The position numbers and the translations under genes are program-made. Under the pieces are notes generated by a model. It searched no databases. It was not told where the DNA came from and saw only the letters and a list, made by a program, of their open reading frames with translations. From the NCBI GenBank assembly GCA_002309335.1, contig DBXH01000016.1, positions 40,553 to 87,212 of the forward strand: 46,660 bases of DNA, written 5' to 3'. How positions within the stretch are numbered: position 1 is the stretch's first letter; each line of letters opens with the position of its first letter. Below, piece after piece: positions 34,006-39,810 of the stretch. The DNA is from Bacteroidales bacterium UBA1217 (GTDB taxonomy: Bacteria; Bacteroidota; Bacteroidia; Bacteroidales; P3).

Positions 34006-34144
34006 GAAGCTCAAATTCTGGACAAATTTGATATTACAAATCATCAAAAAGCAGATCGCTCGTGAGAAATCGCGAGCTTTCTTGTATGATTTGTAGGTAA
34101 GTCCAGAAACCTCGAGCTTCAACAAAAGGCTCGCGGTTTTTTTT
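34006..34144 (+). ncRNA. Structured leader RNA, candidate attenuator before a small HTH gene
   Basis: Four nested exact helices can be read on the plus strand: GAAGCTC (34006-34012) with GAGCTTC (34114-34120), CTGGAC (34018-34023) with GTCCAG (34101-34106), ACAAATCAT (34036-34044) with ATGATTTGT (34086-34094), and GCTCG (34058-34062) with CGAGC (34073-34077). The last strand of the outer helix also overlaps a competing hairpin, CCTCGAGC (34109-34116) with GCTCGCGG (34129-34136), one mismatch, followed by eight T residues. That is the layout of a terminator/antiterminator switch. The HTH gene starts 6 bases after the T-run. It could also be a free small RNA ending at that terminator. Confidence 0.6.
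34109..34144 (+). terminator. Terminator hairpin before the HTH gene
   Basis: CCTCGAGC pairs with GCTCGCGG (7 of 8 pairs) and is followed by TTTTTTTT (34137-34144). Its left arm overlaps the 3' strand of a longer upstream helix, so the two folds exclude each other. Confidence 0.65.
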
Positions 34145-34149
34145 ATAAT

Positions 34150-34356
34150 ATGCAGATACCTATTGGACAAATTATCAGAGACGAACTCCGTCGGCAAGGC
34201 CACACAAATGAGTGGCTTGCTGAACGTATCAATGTCCATCCACGCACGGTGCAAAAGATATTTCTAAAACCGACAATAGACACCCAACAATTATTGACTA
34301 TCAGTCAAGCACTCAGGGTTGATTTCTTTCGATTATATTCTGATCAGGTCAAATAG
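34150..34356 (+). CDS. Small XRE-like helix-turn-helix regulator
   Basis: A 68-residue protein made of little more than one Cro/CI-type helix-turn-helix: I-G-Q-I-I-R-D-E-L-R-R-Q-G-H-T-N-E-W-L-A, then E-R-I-N-V-H-P-R-T-V-Q-K-I-F, then Q-Q-L-L-T-I-S-Q-A-L-R-V-D-F-F. It lies between the structured RNA and the operator/promoter of the cysteine-rich peptide operon, so it is the natural candidate regulator of that operon. The start ATG at 34150 is 6 bases after the T-run of a terminator-like hairpin, so its expression may depend on readthrough. Confidence 0.8.
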   Translation: MQIPIGQIIRDELRRQGHTNEWLAERINVHPRTVQKIFLKPTIDTQQLLTISQALRVDFFRLYSDQVK

Positions 34357-34386
34357 GAAAACAAAATACACTTCAATGAGTACTAT

Positions 34387-34417
34387 GCCCAATTCGGGCG
34401 CAGTGCCCGTTTCGGGC
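34387..34417 (+). promoter_or_regulatory. Tandem palindromic operator upstream of the peptide operon
   Basis: Two 13-bp near-identical palindromes, GCCCAATTCGGGC (34387-34399) and GCCCGTTTCGGGC (34405-34417), lie 18 bp apart start to start. They sit 25 to 55 bases upstream of the -7 element at 34442. The spacing and symmetry suggest binding of a dimeric regulator, possibly the HTH protein encoded just upstream. Confidence 0.65.
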
Positions 34418-34441
34418 GTGATAATAACAAAAGAATCATCG

Positions 34442-34450
34442 TATTTTTGC
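34442..34450 (+). promoter_or_regulatory. Bacteroidetes -7 element of the cysteine-rich peptide operon
   Basis: TATTTTTGC lies 74 bases before the precursor start. The preceding TCG makes TCGTATTTTTGC, identical to the promoter before the MNT gene (38539-38550). Confidence 0.75.
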
Positions 34451-34523
34451 ATTGTGTTTTACCTCATCAGAGGAACCCGAAAAGCCGTTAAGTGAGTAGG
34501 GAAAACAATAAACTTCAATAATT

Positions 34524-34856
34524 ATGGAAGCTAAAAAACAAAACGAGGAACTCCAATCGCGTAGAGAGTTCTTCAAGAAAGCTGCCAAGAAAGCACTGCC
34601 TATCCTCGGTGCAATAGCACTAGCAAATTCACCCATTATTGCGCAGGCAGCGGAAAATGAGCCAATGGGATGTCAATATGGCTGTACTATGAGTTGTACC
34701 GGTTGTACTGGATGTACTAAAGAATGTGGAGGATGTACAGGATGTACGGGATGTACGGGCTATTGTTTAAACAATTGTTTTGGTATATGCAAAGAATCAT
34801 GCAAACATACATGCAAAGGCGATTGTACTAAAGGATGCCACGGATGGACAAATTAA
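34524..34856 (+). CDS. Tat-targeted CXXX-repeat cysteine-rich precursor peptide
   Basis: A 110-residue precursor. Residues 12-18 are S-R-R-E-F-F-K, a canonical twin-arginine motif. A hydrophobic segment (24-39) and an A-Q-A-A cleavage region (40-43) follow. The rest holds 16 cysteines in about 56 residues: C-x3-C at both ends (for example K-E-S-C-K-H-T-C-K-G-D-C) and a central run of C-x2-C built from G-C-T repeats. The genes that follow encode a radical SAM/SPASM enzyme, a SPASM partner and a small protein of the CXXX-repeat peptide system, so this is the modified substrate. The mature product is probably a short peptide carrying thioether bonds or a metal. Regular 9-base units in the DNA (34718-34758) show the centre grew by tandem duplication. 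Confidence 0.88.
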   Translation: MEAKKQNEELQSRREFFKKAAKKALPILGAIALANSPIIAQAAENEPMGCQYGCTMSCTGCTGCTKECGGCTGCTGCTGYCLNNCFGICKESCKHTCKGDCTKGCHGWTN

Positions 34857-34891
34857 ACATCCCTACCATAATGTCTAATCATTAAACAAAT

Positions 34892-36160
34892 ATGGGTACA
34901 ATCAGACCTAATGAAGCGGTTTGGCGGGGTGGTATGTCTAAAACCATCACGTTCATTGTCACCAAGGACTGCCAGCTGGCTTGCAAGTATTGCTATCTGG
35001 TAGGAAAGAATGTGAAGGAGAGGATGTCGTGGGATACGGCGAAGACGTTTATCGACTATGTTCTATCACATGAGGAGGAGTTCCGCGAGGAGAGCGTGGT
35101 GTGGGACTTTATCGGTGGTGAACCATTCCTGGAGATTGAGCTTATCGACAAGATTTGCGACTACCTCAAACTTCGGATGTTTGAGCTGAACCACCACTGG
35201 TTCAACAGCTACCGCTTCTCATTCTCGACCAACGGCATCAACTACCACACGCCTGAAGTGCAGAACTTCATTCAGAAGAACCGCGAACACCTCTCGATAG
35301 GCATCACCATCGACGGGACGGAGAAGAAACACGACTTGAACAGGGTGTATAAGACAACTACCCCTCAGTCACTTCGTGACAGCTCCCCTAAAACAGGGGA
35401 GCAGCAGAGTCTGGAAAGAGGGAGTTACAAGGATGTGGTGAAGAACATCCCGCTGTGGCTGTCGCAGTTCCCCGATGCTGGAACGAAGGTAACCATCAGC
35501 AGTGCCGACATCCCCTATATTACCGAGAGTGTGCTGCACCTCTACAGCCTCGGCATTCATCAGGTGAATATCAATGTGGTGTTCGAGGATGTGTGGCAGG
35601 ATGGCGACGACCTCCGCTTTGAGGAGCAACTGATGCAACTGGCGGACGCCATCATCGATGGTGGATACTACCAGGACTACGCCTGTTCGTTCTTCAGCGA
35701 AAACATTGGCAAGCCTCTCGATCCAGAGCGCGACAACCAAAACTGGTGCGGCGCGGGGCGTATGCTCTCCGTCGATGCAGCCGGCAACCTCTATCCCTGC
35801 ACACGCTTCGCGCAGTACTCGCTGCGGAGCAAGAAAGCGCTCATCATCGGCAACATCAAGGACGGCATCAACCAAAACCTGTTACGGCCGTTCCTAACAC
35901 TTGACCGCACGACGCAGAGTCCGCAAAAGTGCCTCGAATGCGAAGTAGCCTCGGGCTGCGCCTGGTGTCAGGGCGAGAACTACGATGCAGCGCAGACCAA
36001 CACCATATACGAGCGCAGCACGGCTATCTGCCTGATGCACAAAGCTCGCGTACGTGCCAACAACTACTACTGGAACAAGCTTTACCGCAAACTTGAGCTC
36101 AAAGGACGCCGCGAGGAGTTTGAGAAAAACAAACGTGATGTTAAACCTGAAATCTGTTAA
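34892..36160 (+). CDS. Radical SAM/SPASM peptide-modifying enzyme (CXXX-repeat family)
   Basis: A 422-residue enzyme. The radical SAM cluster motif is C27-x3-C31-x2-C34 in D-C-Q-L-A-C-K-Y-C-Y, and G-G-E-P-F near residue 75 binds SAM. The C-terminal SPASM domain has seven cysteines for auxiliary [4Fe-4S] clusters: C286, C303, C347, C350, C356, C359 and C380. Enzymes of this class form thioether or other crosslinks on ribosomal peptides. Between D-L-N-R-V-Y-K and G-S-Y-K-D-V-V (35355-35420) about 22 residues are encoded by a two-hairpin repeat element inserted in frame. It follows the precursor gene by 35 bases. The start could also be the ATG at 34934. Confidence 0.9.
   Translation: MGTIRPNEAVWRGGMSKTITFIVTKDCQLACKYCYLVGKNVKERMSWDTAKTFIDYVLSHEEEFREESVVWDFIGGEPFLEIELIDKICDYLKLRMFELNHHWFNSYRFSFSTNGINYHTPEVQNFIQKNREHLSIGITIDGTEKKHDLNRVYKTTTPQSLRDSSPKTGEQQSLERGSYKDVVKNIPLWLSQFPDAGTKVTISSADIPYITESVLHLYSLGIHQVNINVVFEDVWQDGDDLRFEEQLMQLADAIIDGGYYQDYACSFFSENIGKPLDPERDNQNWCGAGRMLSVDAAGNLYPCTRFAQYSLRSKKALIIGNIKDGINQNLLRPFLTLDRTTQSPQKCLECEVASGCAWCQGENYDAAQTNTIYERSTAICLMHKARVRANNYYWNKLYRKLELKGRREEFEKNKRDVKPEIC
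35361..35402 (+). repeat. Two-hairpin REP-like element inside the radical SAM gene
   Basis: GTCAC-TTC-GTGAC (35368-35380) is followed at once by GCTCCCCT-AAAAC-AGGGGAGC (35382-35402). Both inverted repeats are perfect. The element is in frame and adds residues in a loop of the enzyme. Confidence 0.8.
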
Positions 36161-36165
36161 GGCTT

Positions 36166-37062
36166 ATGATGCAATACCTTGTTATATTACTGGATGACAC
36201 TTCGGTAAGTTATTGCCACGCAGATAATCCATATATTGAGCGGCGACTGATTAGTCTCGAAGACCTTAAGGCGGGTATCCTCTACGCTATGAAGCAAAAC
36301 CTGATGATTCAGTTTGTCCACCCCGACTATGAATTGCCACGGGAATATCTTGAAGTGATTGACACCATCGACCACCACGACATTGTACCTTTCCCAATGA
36401 ATGGTGATGTGGTTATCGGCGGAGTGGAGGAAGATGCAGTATGCGTACTACGGATGAACAAACGGGAGCTTCTCTCCAGTGGCGACTCCGTGTGCAAAAT
36501 GCTAACAAAAGTGCAGCGACTAAACATAGTTATTACTGACATCGAGACGTACACTGACGAAGACCTGAAACTATACAACACCGTCCTTGAACAGTGGAGC
36601 GAAACGCTTAAAACGGAATATCTAAAAGGCAAAACGCCACAGTTCAACCTGCTGACCGACCGCATAATACTCGACCATCCCAACCATTGCAACGCTGGTG
36701 TGGAAAACATTACGCTGGCCCCAAATGGCAAGTACTACCTCTGCCCAGCGTTCTACTACAGCGACCCCGACGACAGCATTGACCCCAATGGCATCAAGAA
36801 CCAGCAGTTGCTACGCCTCGACCACGCGCCGCTGTGTCGCAACTGCGATGCCTACCACTGCCGCCGCTGCGTCTGGCTGAACCGCAAAACGACATTAGAG
36901 GTAAACACTCCGAGCCACGAGCAGTGTATTGTGGCACATACAGAACGCGATGCCTCCCGACGCCTTTTGCAATCCATCCGCAAAGAGGCAACTTTTATGC
37001 CTAACATAGAAATAAAGGAATTAAACTATATCGACCCATTCGAGGTCAGAAAGAATTGGTAA
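36166..37062 (+). CDS. SPASM-domain partner protein (CXXX-repeat peptide maturase)
   Basis: A 298-residue protein without the C-x3-C-x2-C radical SAM motif but with SPASM-type cysteines in its C-terminal half: C near N-H-C-N-A-G-V-E-N-I-T-L, C in Y-Y-L-C-P, then the tight C-R-N-C-D-A-Y-H-C-R-R-C group and a later Q-C-I-V. The arrangement matches the second, radical-SAM-like protein of CXXX-repeat peptide systems. It probably binds the precursor or holds auxiliary iron-sulfur clusters for the neighbouring enzyme. It starts 5 bases after the radical SAM gene and ends 3 bases before the next gene. Confidence 0.82.
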   Translation: MMQYLVILLDDTSVSYCHADNPYIERRLISLEDLKAGILYAMKQNLMIQFVHPDYELPREYLEVIDTIDHHDIVPFPMNGDVVIGGVEEDAVCVLRMNKRELLSSGDSVCKMLTKVQRLNIVITDIETYTDEDLKLYNTVLEQWSETLKTEYLKGKTPQFNLLTDRIILDHPNHCNAGVENITLAPNGKYYLCPAFYYSDPDDSIDPNGIKNQQLLRLDHAPLCRNCDAYHCRRCVWLNRKTTLEVNTPSHEQCIVAHTERDASRRLLQSIRKEATFMPNIEIKELNYIDPFEVRKNW

Positions 37063-37065
37063 ACA

Positions 37066-37335
37066 ATGAAAGAAAAAGTTGGACAAGTAACCATAGAAGA
37101 ACGCAACGAAATACAGCAACTTTTCGAGCGTAAAAATGGCCTCAACGAGCTGGCCAAAATCCTAACGCCCGACAACGACGCCCTCTACCAAAAACTGGTA
37201 AAGGATATGGGCGAAACAGGGACAAATTTTCAGAACTGGTGGGACCGTATGTCGGCCAAATACCAATGGAAATCGACCCCTAACGGCCATTGGGAAATCA
37301 ACTTTGACACCTGTGAAATCTTTTTATCGGAATAA
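37066..37335 (+). CDS. Small protein of the CXXX-repeat peptide system
   Basis: An 89-residue soluble protein with a helical start (I-E-E-R-N-E-I-Q-Q-L-F-E-R-K) and a conserved-looking end (K-D-M-G-E-T, N-W-W-D-R-M-S-A-K-Y-Q-W, G-H-W-E-I-N-F-D-T-C-E-I). I recognise this pattern, from memory, as the small accessory protein that accompanies CXXX-repeat precursors and their radical SAM enzymes. Its role is unproven; it could be a leader-peptide recognition element. It is tightly packed between the SPASM partner and tatA. Confidence 0.75.
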   Translation: MKEKVGQVTIEERNEIQQLFERKNGLNELAKILTPDNDALYQKLVKDMGETGTNFQNWWDRMSAKYQWKSTPNGHWEINFDTCEIFLSE

Positions 37336-37341
37336 TAAAGA

Positions 37342-37560
37342 ATGGTACTACTTGGAGTGATTGGTGGCTCAGAAATAATAGTCATCTTACTAATTGTTCT
37401 GGTGCTGTTCGGTGGGAAAAAGATTCCTGAGTTAATGAAAGGTCTTGGAAAAGGCGTAAAGGAATACAAAAATGCGATGAACGGCATTGAAAGCGAGGTC
37501 AACGATATGACAACAGACGCACCTGCAGACAAGGATGTCCGCAATCCCGAAAATGGCTGA
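37342..37560 (+). CDS. tatA: TatA, twin-arginine translocase pore subunit
   Basis: A 72-residue protein. It has an N-terminal membrane helix (residues 10-23, E-I-I-V-I-L-L-I-V-L-V-L-F-G), the conserved F-G-G-K-K-I-P-E-L hinge, an amphipathic helix (M-K-G-L-G-K-G-V-K-E-Y-K) and an acidic tail. TatA multimers form the export path for folded proteins carrying an R-R signal. It starts 6 bases after the small CXXX-system gene and overlaps tatC, so the Tat genes are part of the peptide operon. No TatB is present, as is usual in Bacteroidetes. Confidence 0.94.
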   Translation: MVLLGVIGGSEIIVILLIVLVLFGGKKIPELMKGLGKGVKEYKNAMNGIESEVNDMTTDAPADKDVRNPENG

Positions 37561-38335
37561 AGGTAAGACTTTCTGGGGACACGTCGAGGTGTTTCGCTGG
37601 ATGTTGGTGCGCTGCATTGCAGTGGTATTTAGTCTTGCTATTGTTGCGTTCTGTTACAAGGACTTTGTCTTTGAAGGCCTTATCCTCGCCCCTTGCCGTC
37701 GTAACTTTATCACATACCAATTGTTTGGCAAGATTGGACTTGCGGCAAACGTAGGCAATATTGAGATGATAAACATTAATTTAGCATCACAGCTGATGAC
37801 TCATCTCAGTATTTCGTTCTATCTTGCCGCTGTGGTAGCATTCCCTTATATCATTGCTGAAATATGGTTTTTCGTCAAACCTGCGCTCTACAGCAACGAA
37901 CGTAAGTCTGCTGTAATTGCAACAATTGCTTTTTTCTTCCAATTTTTCCTTGGACTTGCCCTGGCATACTTCCTTATATTCCCACTGACATTCAACTTTC
38001 TTGGCAATTACCAGGTCAGTGAGCGCATCGTCAACCAAATATCGCTTTCGTCGTACATTGGAACCTTTATCGGCCTGATGTTTATGATGGGACTGGTATT
38101 TGAGATGCCTATAGTGGCCTACTTCTTTGCACGTATCGGCATCTTGAAGTCTGACTTCCTGCGCCGCAGCCGCAAAGTGGCCGTCGTACTGGTTCTTGTC
38201 GCAGCAGCATTTATCACACCGTCTACCGATATCTTTACGATGTGCCTCGTTGCACTACCGTTGTGGTTGCTTTTTGAATTTTCAATATCAGTGACAAAAA
38301 GGGCAGAGAAAAATGAGCCTACTACAGGAGAATAG
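37553..38335 (+). CDS. tatC: TatC, twin-arginine signal receptor
   Basis: A 260-residue protein with six membrane helices. It shows T-F-W-G-H-V-E-V-F-R at the N-terminus (the signal-peptide binding site), F-F/V-K-P-A-L-Y-x-x-E-R after the second helix, F-x-L-G-L-A-L-A-Y-F-L-I-F-P, and G-L-V-F-E-M-P-I with the conserved Glu. TatC recognises the R-R motif of substrates. The frame is open from 37535, but the ATG at 37553, overlapping the tatA stop by 8 bases, gives the normal TatC start. It is the last gene of the peptide operon. Confidence 0.94.
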   Translation: MAEGKTFWGHVEVFRWMLVRCIAVVFSLAIVAFCYKDFVFEGLILAPCRRNFITYQLFGKIGLAANVGNIEMININLASQLMTHLSISFYLAAVVAFPYIIAEIWFFVKPALYSNERKSAVIATIAFFFQFFLGLALAYFLIFPLTFNFLGNYQVSERIVNQISLSSYIGTFIGLMFMMGLVFEMPIVAYFFARIGILKSDFLRRSRKVAVVLVLVAAAFITPSTDIFTMCLVALPLWLLFEFSISVTKRAEKNEPTTGE

Positions 38336-38368
38336 CTTTCCTCCATAGTTCGTTGTATTTTAATCGGC

Positions 38369-38434
38369 GTCTTTGTGGCGAAACCCTCGTACAAAAACAC
38401 ACTGACAATGTAACCTTCCAATGCTACATACTCA
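38369..38434. pseudogene. Junction scar with fragments similar to the downstream lipoprotein gene
   Basis: Bases 38369-38392 match 39345-39368 (the lipoprotein 3' end) at 20 of 24 positions, in the same orientation as that minus-strand gene. Bases 38397-38434 match the same gene, inverted, with an exact 12-base core GTAACCTTCCAA (its reverse complement is inside the lipoprotein gene near 39402-39413). The fragments directly precede the duplicated mnmA end. This looks like debris of a lipoprotein gene copy at a recombination junction. Confidence 0.45.
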
Positions 38435-38513
38435 GCATCGCCTCCGGCCAATACGCCTCAATTTACGACAACGACGCCCACCTGATGGTAGCATCGGGGA
38501 TGATAATTTGAAT
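38435..38513 (+). pseudogene. Remnant 3' end of mnmA, distal copy
   Basis: The copy encodes I-A-S-G-Q-Y-A-S-I-Y-D-N-D-A-H-L-M-V-A-S-G-M-I-I and a TGA stop, as in mnmA, with one Ala-to-Ser change and one silent change. There is no start codon. It closes the segment that begins after the true mnmA stop and contains the toxin-antitoxin pair, HTH gene and peptide operon. Confidence 0.93.
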
Positions 38514-38541
38514 ATAATTTGGTCAATTCAAAAATAGTTCG

Positions 38542-38550
38542 TATTTTTGC
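38542..38550 (+). promoter_or_regulatory. Bacteroidetes -7 element of the MNT/HEPN pair
   Basis: TATTTTTGC lies 44 bases before the MNT start. A TTG inside it would extend the reading frame upstream but is part of the promoter, as with nadB. Confidence 0.7.
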
Positions 38551-38594
38551 ATCGGAGTTTTGACAAGAGTTTTAAAAAAAACACTATCAATAAT

Positions 38595-38915
38595 ATGGGT
38601 AAACAGAGTAGAGACAATGTATTGGAAATGATTCGCACAACGGTTCGTGCAACCGAACCTGATGCTGAGATTATCCTTTACGGATCCCGCGCACGAGGCG
38701 ACGCTCGCGAGGATTCAGATTGGGATATTATTGTTCTCTTAAACAAACCTCCTATGCCCCATAATGAAAGATACGAAATTGCTTGCGACCTATGGGATAA
38801 AGGTTTTGATATCGGAGAAGAAATCAACACCTTCGTTTACACAAAAGATCAATGGGATTCCGCGCCGCCATCACTATTCAAACATAATGTCAGAGAGGAA
38901 GGTATAAGATTATGA
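38595..38915 (+). CDS. MNT-type nucleotidyltransferase, antitoxin of a second HEPN pair
   Basis: A 106-residue minimal nucleotidyltransferase with I-L-Y-G-S-R-A-R-G-D-A-R-E-D-S-D-W-D-I-I-V: the G-S-R-A-R-G turn and the metal-binding S-D-x-D. The ATG at 38595 is chosen because the upstream TTG at 38547 overlaps the promoter. Its stop overlaps the HEPN start (ATGA at 38912-38915). It lies directly after the distal mnmA tail. The HEPN partner has a nonsense codon, so this antitoxin may no longer have a functional toxin. Confidence 0.87.
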   Translation: MGKQSRDNVLEMIRTTVRATEPDAEIILYGSRARGDAREDSDWDIIVLLNKPPMPHNERYEIACDLWDKGFDIGEEINTFVYTKDQWDSAPPSLFKHNVREEGIRL

Positions 38916-39307
38916 GTCTAACGGACGAAGAACGAGAAGCGATTGTAAAATATCGCATATAAAAAGCTTTTGTTGCACTAGAAGATGTCAATCAAATGAC
39001 ATTATTGGGGCGCTGGAGTGCAGCTGCTAACAGGATGTATTATGCTGTCTACTATGCTGCAACCGCCCTTCTGATAAACAACGGACATATAACCCGTACT
39101 CATTCTGGAATGATTACACAAATTAACATTCATTTTGTTTTACCCGGCATTCTAACAAAAGCAGATGGCAGACTAATCAATAAGATATTTGACTTAAGGC
39201 AAGAAGCAGATTATGACGATTTTATTGATGCTGACGAAAACGACATAAAAGAATACTTTCCACAAGTGAAAGCCTTGATAGAGAAAATAGTTTTGCTAAT
39301 TAAATAA
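38912..39307 (+). pseudogene. HEPN gene broken by an in-frame nonsense codon
   Basis: Starting at the ATG that overlaps the MNT stop, the frame reads M-S-L-T-D-E-E-R-E-A-I-V-K-Y-R-I and then TAA at 38960-38962, where relatives have Glu (Y-R-I-E-K-A). After the stop the same frame continues as a typical HEPN protein: K-A-F-V-A-L-E-D-V-N-Q, R-W-S-A-A-A-N-R-M-Y-Y-A-V-Y-Y-A-A and on to the natural stop at 39307. One base change (GAA to TAA) explains it. Reinitiation at the ATG at 38996 would give a 103-residue protein lacking the first helix. The toxin is probably inactive or truncated. Confidence 0.88.
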
Positions 39308-39310
39308 GTT

Positions 39311-39736
39311 TTATTCCTCGGCTGGCTGCAGCGTCACATTCAGTGTCTTGGTGGCCGAGCCCTCGTACCAATGGCCGTCGCCGCCGGTGAGTTCGGAGTA
39401 TTGGAAGGTTACAGGAACAGTGTCGTTTTGGTAAGAGCCATTTTCTGAACTATCAACGTCTGCAAAAACTATTTGTATTGTCTCTTCCGGATAAAGAGGC
39501 ACTACTCTGGCACTCAAAATGTAATCGCCACTGACACTGGTTATATCGTTATCCCAATTTCCGGTAACTTTAATACCTGGTATTGGCTCACCTGATGGAT
39601 TTGTTACTTTACCCTTGACAGTATACTCAGCCTCTGGGCATCCATACTCCAATCCACAACTGGACATATTGACTCCCATCAATCCCGCCAACGACACTAA
39701 AAACCAGTTCTTCAGTTTCAAATACTTTATTTTCAT
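39311..39736 (-). CDS. Putative lipoprotein of the rSAM/lipoprotein type
   Basis: A 141-residue protein with a lipobox (M-S-S-C near residue 27), then a carboxypeptidase-regulatory-like beta domain: Y-T-V-K-G-K-V-T-N-P-S-G-E-P-I-P-G-I-K-V, S-V-S-G-D-Y, and G-G-D-G-H-W-Y-E-G-S-A-T-K-T. This pattern is that of the Bacteroidales lipoproteins normally encoded beside a dedicated radical SAM enzyme. No such partner is next to it here; the only radical SAM gene in the window belongs to the CXXX system. Fragments similar to its 3' part lie at 38369-38434. It is encoded 75 bases downstream of prfA on the same strand. Confidence 0.75.
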   Translation of the reverse strand: MKIKYLKLKNWFLVSLAGLMGVNMSSCGLEYGCPEAEYTVKGKVTNPSGEPIPGIKVTGNWDNDITSVSGDYILSARVVPLYPEETIQIVFADVDSSENGSYQNDTVPVTFQYSELTGGDGHWYEGSATKTLNVTLQPAEE

Positions 39737-39810
39737 ATTTTTAAAGGATAGAGGGTTAGAATGTTATGGGGTTTTAAGGTTTAGGGCGTACACGGGGCAC
39801 GCCTCTACGA

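Noticed and set aside
34718..34758. CRISPR or satellite array in the cysteine-rich gene
   Set aside because: The 9-base units are in-frame codons (G-C-T repeats) of a peptide gene, without spacers.
33262..38434. An integrase, transposase or resolvase for the island
   Set aside because: I examined every gene in the segment and found none. No terminal inverted repeats are evident either.
38547..38594. Upstream extension of the second MNT gene to a TTG at 38547
   Set aside because: It overlaps the promoter element TATTTTTGC. The ATG at 38595 fits the family start.
38960..38962. Recoding of TAA as an amino acid in the second HEPN gene
   Set aside because: Many genes in the window end in TAA and there is no sign of recoding, so a nonsense mutation is simpler.
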